DNA of 64,000 nt, from NCBI RefSeq assembly GCF_958295425.1, contig NC_081146.1, forward strand, positions 62,001-126,000, read 5' to 3'. The position numbers were made by a program, and so were the translations under genes. This document shows, one piece after another, positions 42,301 through 57,600 of this stretch. The stretch comes from Solea solea (taxonomy: Eukaryota > Chordata > Actinopteri > Pleuronectiformes > Soleidae). Below the pieces are notes generated by a model. The model did not search any database. It saw nothing but the letters and a program-made list of their open reading frames with translations, and was not told the origin of the DNA. Each line of letters starts with the position of its first letter. The first letter of the stretch is position 1.

Positions 42301-42610
42301 GAAATCATTGCAAAATCAAACACTGAGGTTACAGAAGTATATCTTATAAGATGTTAACTTTATTTGTGAGGTTTATGTTATGGAACAGTAGAAAATTGAA
42401 AAAAATCAGAAAACAGCCGTATACTTGCTGAATGTGCACAAAAACAGACACAAATAGAAAAACACATCCAAACAGTGAAATCATTGCAAAATCAAACACT
42501 GAAGGCATATAACTATATCTTATAAGATGTTAACTTTATTTGTGAGGTTTATGTTATGGAACAGTAGAAAATTGAAAAAAATCAGAAAACAGCCGTATAC
42601 TTGCTGAATG

Positions 42611-45600
42611 TGCCCAAAAACAGACACAAATAGAAAAACACATCCAAACAGTGAAATCATTGCAAAATCAAACACTGAGGTTACAGAAGTATATCTTATA
42701 AGATGTTAACTTTATTTGTGAGGTTTATGTTATGGGACAGTAGAAAATTGAAAAAAATCAGAAAACAGCCGTATACTTGCTGAATGTGCACAAAAACAGA
42801 CACAAATAGAAAAACACATCCAAACAGTGAAATCATTGCAAAATCAAACACTGAAGGCATATAACTATATCTTATAAGATGTTAACTTTATTTGTGAGGT
42901 TTATGTTATGCGACAGTAGAAAATTGAAAAAAATCAGAAAACAGCCGTATACTTGCTGAACGTGCACAAAGACAGACACAAATAGAAAAACACATCCAAA
43001 CAGTGAAATCATTGCAAAATCAAACACTGAAGGCATATAACTATATCTTATAAGATGTTAACTTTATTTATGAGGTTAATGTTACGGGACAATAGAAAAT
43101 TGAAAAAAATCAGAAAACAGCCGTAAACTTGCTGAATGCGCACAAAAACAGACACAAATAGAAAAACACATCCAAACAGTGAAATCATTGCAAAATCAAA
43201 CACTGAGGTTACAGAAGTATATCTTATAAGATGTTAACTTTATTTGTGAGGTTTATGTTATGGGACAGTAGAAAATTGAAAAAAATCAGAAAACAGCCGT
43301 ATACTTGCTGAATGCGCACAAAAACAGACACAAATAGAAAAACACATCCAAACAGTGAAATCATTGCGAAATCAAACACTGAAGGCATATAACTATATCT
43401 TATAAGATTTTAACTTTATTTGTGAGGTTTATGTTATGCGACAGTAGAAAATTGAAAAAAATCAGAAAACGGCCGTATACTTGCTGAACGTGCACAAAGA
43501 CAGACACAAATAGAAAAACACATCCAAACAGTGAAATCATTGCAAAATCAAACACTGAAGGCATATAACTATATCTTATAAGATGTTAACTTTATTTATG
43601 AGGTTAATGTTACGGGACAATAGAAAATCGAAAAAAATCAGAAAACAGCCGTAAACTTGCTGAATGCGCACAAAAACAGACACAAATAGAAAAACACATC
43701 CAAACAGCGAAATCATTGCAAAATCAAACACTGAGGTTACAGAAGTATATCTTATAAGATGTTAACTTTATTTGTGAGGTTTATGTTATGGGACAGTAGA
43801 AAATTGAAAAAAATCAGAAAACAGCCGTATACTTGCTGAATGTGCACAAAAACAGACACAAATAGAAAAACACATCCAAACAGTGAAATCATTGCAAAAT
43901 CAAACACTGAAGGCATATAACTATATCTTATAAGATGTTAACTTTATTTGTGAGGTTTATGTTATGGAACAGTAGAAAATTTAAAAAAATCAGAAAACAG
44001 CCGTATACTTGCTGAATGTGCCCAAAAACAGACACAAATAGAAAAACACATCCAAACAGTGAAATCATTGCAAAATCAAACACTGAGGTTACAGAAGTAT
44101 ATCTTATAAGATGTTAACTTTATTTGTGAGGTTTATGTTATGGGACAGTAGAAAATTGAAAAAAATCAGAAAACAGCCGTATACTTGCTGAATGTGCACA
44201 AAAACAGACACAAATAGAAAAACACATCCAAACAGTGAAATCATTGCAAAATCAAACACTGAAGGCATATAACTATATCTTATAAGATGTTAACTTTATT
44301 TGTGAGGTTTATGTTATGCGACAGTAGAAAATTGAAAAAAATCAGAAAACAGCCGTATACTTGCTGAACGTGCACAAAGACAGACACAAATAGAAAAACA
44401 CATCCAAACAGTGAAATCATTGCAAAATCAAACACTGAGGGCATATAACTATATCTTATAAGATGTTAACTTTATTTATGAGGTTAATGTTACGGGACAA
44501 TAGAAAATTGAAAAAAATCAGAAAACAGCCGTATACTTGCTGAATGCGCACAAAAACAGACACAAATAGAAAAACACATCCAAACAGTGAAATCATTGCA
44601 AAATCAAACACTGAGGTTACAGAAGTATATCTTATAAGATGTTAACTTTATTTGTGAGGTTTATGTTATGCGACAGTAGAAAATTGAAAAAAATCAGAAA
44701 ACAGCCGTATACTTGCTGAACGTGCACAAAGACAGACACAAATAGAAAAACACATCCAAACAGTGAAATCATTGCAAAATCAAACACTGAGGGCATATAA
44801 CTATATCTTATAAGATGTTAACTTTATTTATGAGGTTAATGTTACGGGACAATAGAAAATTGAAAAAAATCAGAAAACAGCCGTATACTTGCTGAATGCG
44901 CACAAAAACAGACACAAATAGAAAAACACATCCAAACAGTGAAATCATTGCAAAATCAAACACTGAGGTTACAGAAGTATATCTTATAAGATGTTAACTT
45001 TATTTGTGAGGTTTATGTTATGGGACAGTAGAAAATTGAAAAAAATCAGAAAACAGCCGTATACTTGCTGAATGCGCACAAAAACAGACACAAATAGAAA
45101 AACACATCCAAACAGTGAAATCATTGCAAAATCAAACACTGAAGGCATATAACTATATCTTATAAGATGTTAACTTTATTTGTGAGGTTTATGTTATGGA
45201 ACAGTAGAAAATTTAAAAAAATCAGAAAACAGCCGTATACTTGCTGAATGTGCCCAAAAACAGACACAAATAGAAAAACACATCCAAACAGTGAAATCAT
45301 TGCAAAATCAAACACTGAGGTTACAGAAGTATATCTTATAAGATGTTAACTTTATTTGTGAGGTTTATGTTATGGGACAGTAGAAAATTGAAAAAAATCA
45401 GAAAACAGCCGTATACTTGCTGAATGTGCACAAAAACAGACACAAATAGAAAAACACATCCAAACAGTGAAATCATTGCAAAATCAAACACTGAGGATAA
45501 ATAACTATATCTTATAAGATGTTAACTTTATTTGTGAGGTTTATGTTATGGAACAGTAGAAAATTTAAAAAAATCAGAAAACAGCCGTATACTTGCTGAA

Positions 45601-48600
45601 TGTGCCCAAAAACAGACACAAATAGAAAAACACATCCAAACAGTGAAATCATTGCAAAATCAAACACTGAGGTTACAGAAGTATATCTTATAAGATGTTA
45701 ACTTTATTTGTGAGGTTTATGTTATGGGACAGTAGAAAATTGAAAAAAATCAGAAAACAGCCGTATACTTGCTGAATGTGCACAAAAACAGACACAAATA
45801 GAAAAACACATCCAAACAGTGAAATCATTGCAAAATCAAACACTGAAGGCATATAACTATATCTTATAAGATGTTAACTTTATTTGTGAGGTTTATGTTA
45901 TGCGACAGTAGAAAATTGAAAAAAATCAGAAAACAGCCGTATACTTGCTGAACGTGCACAAAGACAGACACAAATAGAAAAACACATCCAAACAGTGAAA
46001 TCATTGCAAAATCAAACACTGAGGGCATATAACTATATCTTATAAGATGTTAACTTTATTTATGAGGTTAATGTTACGGGACAATAGAAAATTGAAAAAA
46101 ATCAGAAAACAGCCGTATACTTGCTGAATGCGCACAAAAACAGACACAAATAGAAAAACACATCCAAACAGTGAAATCATTGCAAAATCAAACACTGAGG
46201 TTACAGAAGTATATCTTATAAGATGTTAACTTTATTTGTGAGGTTTATGTTATGCGACAGTAGAAAATTGAAAAAAATCAGAAAACAGCCGTATACTTGC
46301 TGAACGTGCACAAAGACAGACACAAATAGAAAAACACATCCAAACAGTGAAATCATTGCAAAATCAAACACTGAGGGCATATAACTATATCTTATAAGAT
46401 GTTAACTTTATTTATGAGGTTAATGTTACGGGACAATAGAAAATTGAAAAAAATCAGAAAACAGCCGTATACTTGCTGAATGCGCACAAAAACAGACACA
46501 AATAGAAAAACACATCCAAACAGTGAAATCATTGCAAAATCAAACACTGAGGTTACAGAAGTATATCTTATAAGATGTTAACTTTATTTGTGAGGTTTAT
46601 GTTATGGGACAGTAGAAAATTGAAAAAAATCAGAAAACAGCCGTATACTTGCTGAATGCGCACAAAAACAGACACAAATAGAAAAACACATCCAAACAGT
46701 GAAATCATTGCAAAATCAAACACTGAAGGCATATAACTATATCTTATAAGATGTTAACTTTATTTGTGAGGTTTATGTTATGGAACAGTAGAAAATTTAA
46801 AAAAATCAGAAAACAGCCGTATACTTGCTGAATGTGCCCAAAAACAGACACAAATAGAAAAACACATCCAAACAGTGAAATCATTGCAAAATCAAACACT
46901 GAGGTTACAGAAGTATATCTTATAAGATGTTAACTTTATTTGTGAGGTTTATGTTATGGGACAGTAGAAAATTGAAAAAAATCAGAAAACAGCCGTATAC
47001 TTGCTGAATGTGCACAAAAACAGACACAAATAGAAAAACACATCCAAACAGTGAAATCATTGCAAAATCAAACACTGAAGGCATATAACTATATCTTATA
47101 AGATGTTAACTTTATTTGTGAGGTTTATGTTATGCGACAGTAGAAAATTGAAAAAAATCAGAAAACAGCCGTATACTTGCTGAACGTGCACAAAGACAGA
47201 CACAAATAGAAAAACACATCCAAACAGTGAAATCATTGCAAAATCAAACACTGAGGGCATATAACTATATCTTATAAGATGTTAACTTTATTTATGAGGT
47301 TAATGTTACGGGACAATAGAAAATTGAAAAAAATCAGAAAACAGCCGTATACTTGCTGAATGCGCACAAAAACAGACACAAATAGAAAAACACATCCAAA
47401 CAGTGAAATCATTGCAAAATCAAACACTGAGGTTACAGAAGTATATCTTATAAGATGTTAACTTTATTTGTGAGGTTTATGTTATGCGACAGTAGAAAAT
47501 TGAAAAAAATCAGAAAACAGCCGTATACTTGCTGAACGTGCACAAAGACAGACACAAATAGAAAAACACATCCAAACAGTGAAATCATTGCAAAATCAAA
47601 CACTGAGGGCATATAACTATATCTTATAAGATGTTAACTTTATTTATGAGGTTAATGTTACGGGACAATAGAAAATTGAAAAAAATCAGAAAACAGCCGT
47701 ATACTTGCTGAATGCGCACAAAAACAGACACAAATAGAAAAACACATCCAAACAGTGAAATCATTGCAAAATCAAACACTGAGGTTACAGAAGTATATCT
47801 TATAAGATGTTAACTTTATTTGTGAGGTTTATGTTATGGGACAGTAGAAAATTGAAAAAAATCAGAAAACAGCCGTATACTTGCTGAATGCGCACAAAAA
47901 CAGACACAAATAGAAAAACACATCCAAACAGTGAAATCATTGCAAAATCAAACACTGAAGGCATATAACTATATCTTATAAGATGTTAACTTTATTTGTG
48001 AGGTTTATGTTATGGAACAGTAGAAAATTTAAAAAAATCAGAAAACAGCCGTATACTTGCTGAATGTGCCCAAAAACAGACACAAATAGAAAAACACATC
48101 CAAACAGTGAAATCATTGCAAAATCAAACACTGAGGTTACAGAAGTATATCTTATAAGATGTTAACTTTATTTGTGAGGTTTATGTTATGGGACAGTAGA
48201 AAATTGAAAAAAATCAGAAAACAGCCGTATACTTGCTGAATGTGCACAAAAACAGACACAAATAGAAAAACACATCCAAACAGTGAAATCATTGCAAAAT
48301 CAAACACTGAGGATAAATAACTATATCTTATAAGATGTTAACTTTATTTGTGAGGTTTATGTTATGGAACAGTAGAAAATTTAAAAAAATCAGAAAACAG
48401 CCGTATACTTGCTGAATGTGCCCAAAAACAGACACAAATAGAAAAACACATCCAAACAGTGAAATCATTGCAAAATCAAACACTGAGGTTACAGAAGTAT
48501 ATCTTATAAGATGTTAACTTTATTTGTGAGGTTTATGTTATGGGACAGTAGAAAATTGAAAAAAATCAGAAAACAGCCGTATACTTGCTGAATGTGCACA

Positions 48601-51600
48601 AAAACAGACACAAATAGAAAAACACATCCAAACAGTGAAATCATTGCAAAATCAAACACTGAGGGCATATAACTATATCTTATAAGATGTTAACTTTATT
48701 TATGAGGTTAATGTTACGGGACAATAGAAAATTGAAAAAAATCAGAAAACAGCCGTATACTTGCTGAATGCGCACAAAAACAGACACAAATAGAAAAACA
48801 CATCCAAACAGTGAAATCATTGCAAAATCAAACACTGAGGTTACAGAAGTATATCTTATAAGATGTTAACTTTATTTGTGAGGTTTATGTTATGCGACAG
48901 TAGAAAATTGAAAAAAATCAGAAAACAGCCGTATACTTGCTGAACGTGCACAAAGACAGACACAAATAGAAAAACACATCCAAACAGTGAAATCATTGCA
49001 AAATCAAACACTGAGGGCATATAACTATATCTTATAAGATGTTAACTTTATTTATGAGGTTAATGTTACGGGACAATAGAAAATTGAAAAAAATCAGAAA
49101 ACAGCCGTATACTTGCTGAATGCGCACAAAAACAGACACAAATAGAAAAACACATCCAAACAGTGAAATCATTGCAAAATCAAACACTGAGGTTACAGAA
49201 GTATATCTTATAAGATGTTAACTTTATTTGTGAGGTTTATGTTATGGGACAGTAGAAAATTGAAAAAAATCAGAAAACAGCCGTATACTTGCTGAATGCG
49301 CACAAAAACAGACACAAATAGAAAAACACATCCAAACAGTGAAATCATTGCAAAATCAAACACTGAAGGCATATAACTATATCTTATAAGATGTTAACTT
49401 TATTTGTGAGGTTTATGTTATGGAACAGTAGAAAATTTAAAAAAATCAGAAAACAGCCGTATACTTGCTGAATGTGCCCAAAAACAGACACAAATAGAAA
49501 AACACATCCAAACAGTGAAATCATTGCAAAATCAAACACTGAGGTTACAGAAGTATATCTTATAAGATGTTAACTTTATTTGTGAGGTTTATGTTATGGG
49601 ACAGTAGAAAATTGAAAAAAATCAGAAAACAGCCGTATACTTGCTGAATGTGCACAAAAACAGACACAAATAGAAAAACACATCCAAACAGTGAAATCAT
49701 TGCAAAATCAAACACTGAGGATAAATAACTATATCTTATAAGATGTTAACTTTATTTGTGAGGTTTATGTTATGGAACAGTAGAAAATTTAAAAAAATCA
49801 GAAAACAGCCGTATACTTGCTGAATGTGCCCAAAAACAGACACAAATAGAAAAACACATCCAAACAGTGAAATCATTGCAAAATCAAACACTGAGGTTAC
49901 AGAAGTATATCTTATAAGATGTTAACTTTATTTGTGAGGTTTATGTTATGGGACAGTAGAAAATTGAAAAAAATCAGAAAACAGCCGTATACTTGCTGAA
50001 TGTGCACAAAAACAGACACAAATAGAAAAACACATCCAAACAGTGAAATCATTGCAAAATCAAACACTGAAGGCATATAACTATATCTTATAAGATGTTA
50101 ACTTTATTTGTGAGGTTTATGTTATGCGACAGTAGAAAATTGAAAAAAATCAGAAAACAGCCGTATACTTGCTGAACGTGCACAAAGACAGACACAAATA
50201 GAAAAACACATCCAAACAGTGAAATCATTGCAAAATCAAACACTGAGGGCATATAACTATATCTTATAAGATGTTAACTTTATTTATGAGGTTAATGTTA
50301 CGGGACAATAGAAAATTGAAAAAAATCAGAAAACAGCCGTATACTTGCTGAATGCGCACAAAAACAGACACAAATAGAAAAACACATCCAAACAGTGAAA
50401 TCATTGCAAAATCAAACACTGAGGTTACAGAAGTATATCTTATAAGATGTTAACTTTATTTGTGAGGTTTATGTTATGCGACAGTAGAAAATTGAAAAAA
50501 ATCAGAAAACAGCCGTATACTTGCTGAACGTGCACAAAGACAGACACAAATAGAAAAACACATCCAAACAGTGAAATCATTGCAAAATCAAACACTGAGG
50601 GCATATAACTATATCTTATAAGATGTTAACTTTATTTATGAGGTTAATGTTACGGGACAATAGAAAATTGAAAAAAATCAGAAAACAGCCGTATACTTGC
50701 TGAATGCGCACAAAAACAGACACAAATAGAAAAACACATCCAAACAGTGAAATCATTGCAAAATCAAACACTGAGGTTACAGAAGTATATCTTATAAGAT
50801 GTTAACTTTATTTGTGAGGTTTATGTTATGGGACAGTAGAAAATTGAAAAAAATCAGAAAACAGCCGTATACTTGCTGAATGCGCACAAAAACAGACACA
50901 AATAGAAAAACACATCCAAACAGTGAAATCATTGCAAAATCAAACACTGAAGGCATATAACTATATCTTATAAGATGTTAACTTTATTTGTGAGGTTTAT
51001 GTTATGGAACAGTAGAAAATTTAAAAAAATCAGAAAACAGCCGTATACTTGCTGAATGTGCCCAAAAACAGACACAAATAGAAAAACACATCCAAACAGT
51101 GAAATCATTGCAAAATCAAACACTGAGGTTACAGAAGTATATCTTATAAGATGTTAACTTTATTTGTGAGGTTTATGTTATGGGACAGTAGAAAATTGAA
51201 AAAAATCAGAAAACAGCCGTATACTTGCTGAATGTGCACAAAAACAGACACAAATAGAAAAACACATCCAAACAGTGAAATCATTGCAAAATCAAACACT
51301 GAAGGCATATAACTATATCTTATAAGATGTTAACTTTATTTGTGAGGTTTATGTTATGCGACAGTAGAAAATTGAAAAAAATCAGAAAACAGCCGTATAC
51401 TTGCTGAACGTGCACAAAGACAGACACAAATAGAAAAACACATCCAAACAGTGAAATCATTGCAAAATCAAACACTGAGGGCATATAACTATATCTTATA
51501 AGATGTTAACTTTATTTATGAGGTTAATGTTACGGGACAATAGAAAATTGAAAAAAATCAGAAAACAGCCGTATACTTGCTGAATGCGCACAAAAACAGA

Positions 51601-54600
51601 CACAAATAGAAAAACACATCCAAACAGTGAAATCATTGCAAAATCAAACACTGAGGTTACAGAAGTATATCTTATAAGATGTTAACTTTATTTGTGAGGT
51701 TTATGTTATGCGACAGTAGAAAATTGAAAAAAATCAGAAAACAGCCGTATACTTGCTGAACGTGCACAAAGACAGACACAAATAGAAAAACACATCCAAA
51801 CAGTGAAATCATTGCAAAATCAAACACTGAGGGCATATAACTATATCTTATAAGATGTTAACTTTATTTATGAGGTTAATGTTACGGGACAATAGAAAAT
51901 TGAAAAAAATCAGAAAACAGCCGTATACTTGCTGAATGCGCACAAAAACAGACACAAATAGAAAAACACATCCAAACAGTGAAATCATTGCAAAATCAAA
52001 CACTGAGGTTACAGAAGTATATCTTATAAGATGTTAACTTTATTTGTGAGGTTTATGTTATGGGACAGTAGAAAATTGAAAAAAATCAGAAAACAGCCGT
52101 ATACTTGCTGAATGCGCACAAAAACAGACACAAATAGAAAAACACATCCAAACAGTGAAATCATTGCAAAATCAAACACTGAAGGCATATAACTATATCT
52201 TATAAGATGTTAACTTTATTTGTGAGGTTTATGTTATGGAACAGTAGAAAATTTAAAAAAATCAGAAAACAGCCGTATACTTGCTGAATGTGCCCAAAAA
52301 CAGACACAAATAGAAAAACACATCCAAACAGTGAAATCATTGCAAAATCAAACACTGAGGTTACAGAAGTATATCTTATAAGATGTTAACTTTATTTGTG
52401 AGGTTTATGTTATGGGACAGTAGAAAATTGAAAAAAATCAGAAAACAGCCGTATACTTGCTGAATGTGCACAAAAACAGACACAAATAGAAAAACACATC
52501 CAAACAGTGAAATCATTGCAAAATCAAACACTGAAGGCATATAACTATATCTTATAAGATGTTAACTTTATTTGTGAGGTTTATGTTATGCGACAGTAGA
52601 AAATTGAAAAAAATCAGAAAACAGCCGTATACTTGCTGAACGTGCACAAAGACAGACACAAATAGAAAAACACATCCAAACAGTGAAATCATTGCAAAAT
52701 CAAACACTGAGGTTACAGAAGTATATCTTATAAGATGTTAACTTTATTTGTGAGGTTTATGTTATGCGACAGTAGAAAATTGAAAAAAATCAGAAAACAG
52801 CCGTATACTTGCTGAACGTGCACAAAGACAGACACAAATAGAAAAACACATCCAAACAGTGAAATCATTGCAAAATCAAACACTGAGGGCATATAACTAT
52901 ATCTTATAAGATGTTAACTTTATTTATGAGGTTAATGTTACGGGACAATAGAAAATTGAAAAAAATCAGAAAACAGCCGTATACTTGCTGAATGCGCACA
53001 AAAACAGACACAAATAGAAAAACACATCCAAACAGTGAAATCATTGCAAAATCAAACACTGAGGTTACAGAAGTATATCTTATAAGATGTTAACTTTATT
53101 TGTGAGGTTTATGTTATGGGACAGTAGAAAATTGAAAAAAATCAGAAAACAGCCGTATACTTGCTGAATGCGCACAAAAACAGACACAAATAGAAAAACA
53201 CATCCAAACAGTGAAATCATTGCAAAATCAAACACTGAAGGCATATAACTATATCTTATAAGATGTTAACTTTATTTGTGAGGTTTATGTTATGGAACAG
53301 TAGAAAATTTAAAAAAATCAGAAAACAGCCGTATACTTGCTGAATGTGCCCAAAAACAGACACAAATAGAAAAACACATCCAAACAGTGAAATCATTGCA
53401 AAATCAAACACTGAGGTTACAGAAGTATATCTTATAAGATGTTAACTTTATTTGTGAGGTTTATGTTATGGGACAGTAGAAAATTGAAAAAAATCAGAAA
53501 ACAGCCGTATACTTGCTGAATGTGCACAAAAACAGACACAAATAGAAAAACACATCCAAACAGTGAAATCATTGCAAAATCAAACACTGAGGATAAATAA
53601 CTATATCTTATAAGATGTTAACTTTATTTGTGAGGTTTATGTTATGGAACAGTAGAAAATTTAAAAAAATCAGAAAACAGCCGTATACTTGCTGAATGTG
53701 CCCAAAAACAGACACAAATAGAAAAACACATCCAAACAGTGAAATCATTGCAAAATCAAACACTGAGGTTACAGAAGTATATCTTATAAGATGTTAACTT
53801 TATTTGTGAGGTTTATGTTATGGGACAGTAGAAAATTGAAAAAAATCAGAAAACAGCCGTATACTTGCTGAATGTGCACAAAAACAGACACAAATAGAAA
53901 AACACATCCAAACAGTGAAATCATTGCAAAATCAAACACTGAAGGCATATAACTATATCTTATAAGATGTTAACTTTATTTGTGAGGTTTATGTTATGCG
54001 ACAGTAGAAAATTGAAAAAAATCAGAAAACAGCCGTATACTTGCTGAATGCGCACAAAAACAGACACAAATAGAAAAACACATCCAAACAGTGAAATCAT
54101 TGCAAAATCAAACACTGAGGTTACAGAAGTATATCTTATAAGATGTTAACTTTATTTGTGAGGTTTATGTTATGGGACAGTAGAAAATTGAAAAAAATCA
54201 GAAAACAGCCGTATACTTGCTGAATGCGCACAAAAACAGACACAAATAGAAAAACACATCCAAACAGTGAAATCATTGCAAAATCAAACACTGAAGGCAT
54301 ATAACTATATCTTATAAGATGTTAACTTTATTTGTGAGGTTTATGTTATGGAACAGTAGAAAATTTAAAAAAATCAGAAAACAGCCGTATACTTGCTGAA
54401 TGTGCCCAAAAACAGACACAAATAGAAAAACACATCCAAACAGTGAAATCATTGCAAAATCAAACACTGAGGTTACAGAAGTATATCTTATAAGATGTTA
54501 ACTTTATTTGTGAGGTTTATGTTATGGGACAGTAGAAAATTGAAAAAAATCAGAAAACAGCCGTATACTTGCTGAATGTGCACAAAAACAGACACAAATA

Positions 54601-57600
54601 GAAAAACACATCCAAACAGTGAAATCATTGCAAAATCAAACACTGAGGATAAATAACTATATCTTATAAGATGTTAACTTTATTTGTGAGGTTTATGTTA
54701 TGGAACAGTAGAAAATTTAAAAAAATCAGAAAACAGCCGTATACTTGCTGAATGTGCCCAAAAACAGACACAAATAGAAAAACACATCCAAACAGTGAAA
54801 TCATTGCAAAATCAAACACTGAGGTTACAGAAGTATATCTTATAAGATGTTAACTTTATTTGTGAGGTTTATGTTATGGGACAGTAGAAAATTGAAAAAA
54901 ATCAGAAAACAGCCGTATACTTGCTGAATGTGCACAAAAACAGACACAAATAGAAAAACACATCCAAACAGTGAAATCATTGCAAAATCAAACACTGAAG
55001 GCATATAACTATATCTTATAAGATGTTAACTTTATTTGTGAGGTTTATGTTATGCGACAGTAGAAAATTGAAAAAAATCAGAAAACAGCCGTATACTTGC
55101 TGAACGTGCACAAAGACAGACACAAATAGAAAAACACATCCAAACAGTGAAATCATTGCAAAATCAAACACTGAGGGCATATAACTATATCTTATAAGAT
55201 GTTAACTTTATTTATGAGGTTAATGTTACGGGACAATAGAAAATTGAAAAAAATCAGAAAACAGCCGTATACTTGCTGAATGCGCACAAAAACAGACACA
55301 AATAGAAAAACACATCCAAACAGTGAAATCATTGCAAAATCAAACACTGAGGTTACAGAAGTATATCTTATAAGATGTTAACTTTATTTGTGAGGTTTAT
55401 GTTATGCGACAGTAGAAAATTGAAAAAAATCAGAAAACAGCCGTATACTTGCTGAACGTGCACAAAGACAGACACAAATAGAAAAACACATCCAAACAGT
55501 GAAATCATTGCAAAATCAAACACTGAGGGCATATAACTATATCTTATAAGATGTTAACTTTATTTATGAGGTCAATGTTACGGGACAATAGAAAATTGAA
55601 AAAAATCAGAAAACAGCCGTATACTTGCTGAATGCGCACAAAAACAGACACAAATAGAAAAACACATCCAAACAGTGAAATCATTGCAAAATCAAACACT
55701 GAGGTTACAGAAGTATATCTTATAAGATGTTAACTTTATTTGTGAGGTTTATGTTATGGGACAGTAGAAAATTGAAAAAAATCAGAAAACAGCCGTATAC
55801 TTGCTGAATGCGCACAAAAACAGACACAAATAGAAAAACACATCCAAACAGTGAAATCATTGCAAAATCAAACACTGAAGGCATATAACTATATCTTATA
55901 AGATGTTAACTTTATTTGTGAGGTTTATGTTATGGAACAGTAGAAAATTTAAAAAAATCAGAAAACAGCCGTATACTTGCTGAATGTGCCCAAAAACAGA
56001 CACAAATAGAAAAACACATCCAAACAGTGAAATCATTGCAAAATCAAACACTGAGGTTACAGAAGTATATCTTATAAGATGTTAACTTTATTTGTGAGGT
56101 TTATGTTATGGGACAGTAGAAAATTGAAAAAAATCAGAAAACAGCCGTATACTTGCTGAATGTGCACAAAAACAGACACAAATAGAAAAACACATCCAAA
56201 CAGTGAAATCATTGCAAAATCAAACACTGAAGGCATATAACTATATCTTATAAGATGTTAACTTTATTTGTGAGGTTTATGTTATGCGACAGTAGAAAAT
56301 TGAAAAAAATCAGAAAACAGCCGTATACTTGCTGAACGTGCACAAAGACAGACACAAATAGAAAAACACATCCAAACAGTGAAATCATTGCAAAATCAAA
56401 CACTGAGGGCATATAACTATATCTTATAAGATGTTAACTTTATTTATGAGGTTAATGTTACGGGACAATAGAAAATTGAAAAAAATCAGAAAACAGCCGT
56501 ATACTTGCTGAATGCGCACAAAAACAGACACAAATAGAAAAACACATCCAAACAGTGAAATCATTGCAAAATCAAACACTGAGGTTACAGAAGTATATCT
56601 TATAAGATGTTAACTTTATTTGTGAGGTTTATGTTATGCGACAGTAGAAAATTGAAAAAAATCAGAAAACAGCCGTATACTTGCTGAACGTGCACAAAGA
56701 CAGACACAAATAGAAAAACACATCCAAACAGTGAAATCATTGCAAAATCAAACACTGAGGGCATATAACTATATCTTATAAGATGTTAACTTTATTTATG
56801 AGGTTAATGTTACGGGACAATAGAAAATTGAAAAAAATCAGAAAACAGCCGTATACTTGCTGAATGCGCACAAAAACAGACACAAATAGAAAAACACATC
56901 CAAACAGTGAAATCATTGCAAAATCAAACACTGAGGTTACAGAAGTATATCTTATAAGATGTTAACTTTATTTGTGAGGTTTATGTTATGGGACAGTAGA
57001 AAATTGAAAAAAATCAGAAAACAGCCGTATACTTGCTGAATGCGCACAAAAACAGACACAAATAGAAAAACACATCCAAACAGTGAAATCATTGCAAAAT
57101 CAAACACTGAAGGCATATAACTATATCTTATAAGATGTTAACTTTATTTGTGAGGTTTATGTTATGGAACAGTAGAAAATTTAAAAAAATCAGAAAACAG
57201 CCGTATACTTGCTGAATGTGCCCAAAAACAGACACAAATAGAAAAACACATCCAAACAGTGAAATCATTGCAAAATCAAACACTGAGGTTACAGAAGTAT
57301 ATCTTATAAGATGTTAACTTTATTTGTGAGGTTTATGTTATGGGACAGTAGAAAATTGAAAAAAATCAGAAAACAGCCGTATACTTGCTGAATGTGCACA
57401 AAAACAGACACAAATAGAAAAACACATCCAAACAGTGAAATCATTGCAAAATCAAACACTGAGGATAAATAACTATATCTTATAAGATGTTAACTTTATT
57501 TGTGAGGTTTATGTTATGGAACAGTAGAAAATTTAAAAAAATCAGAAAACAGCCGTATACTTGCTGAATGTGCCCAAAAACAGACACAAATAGAAAAACA

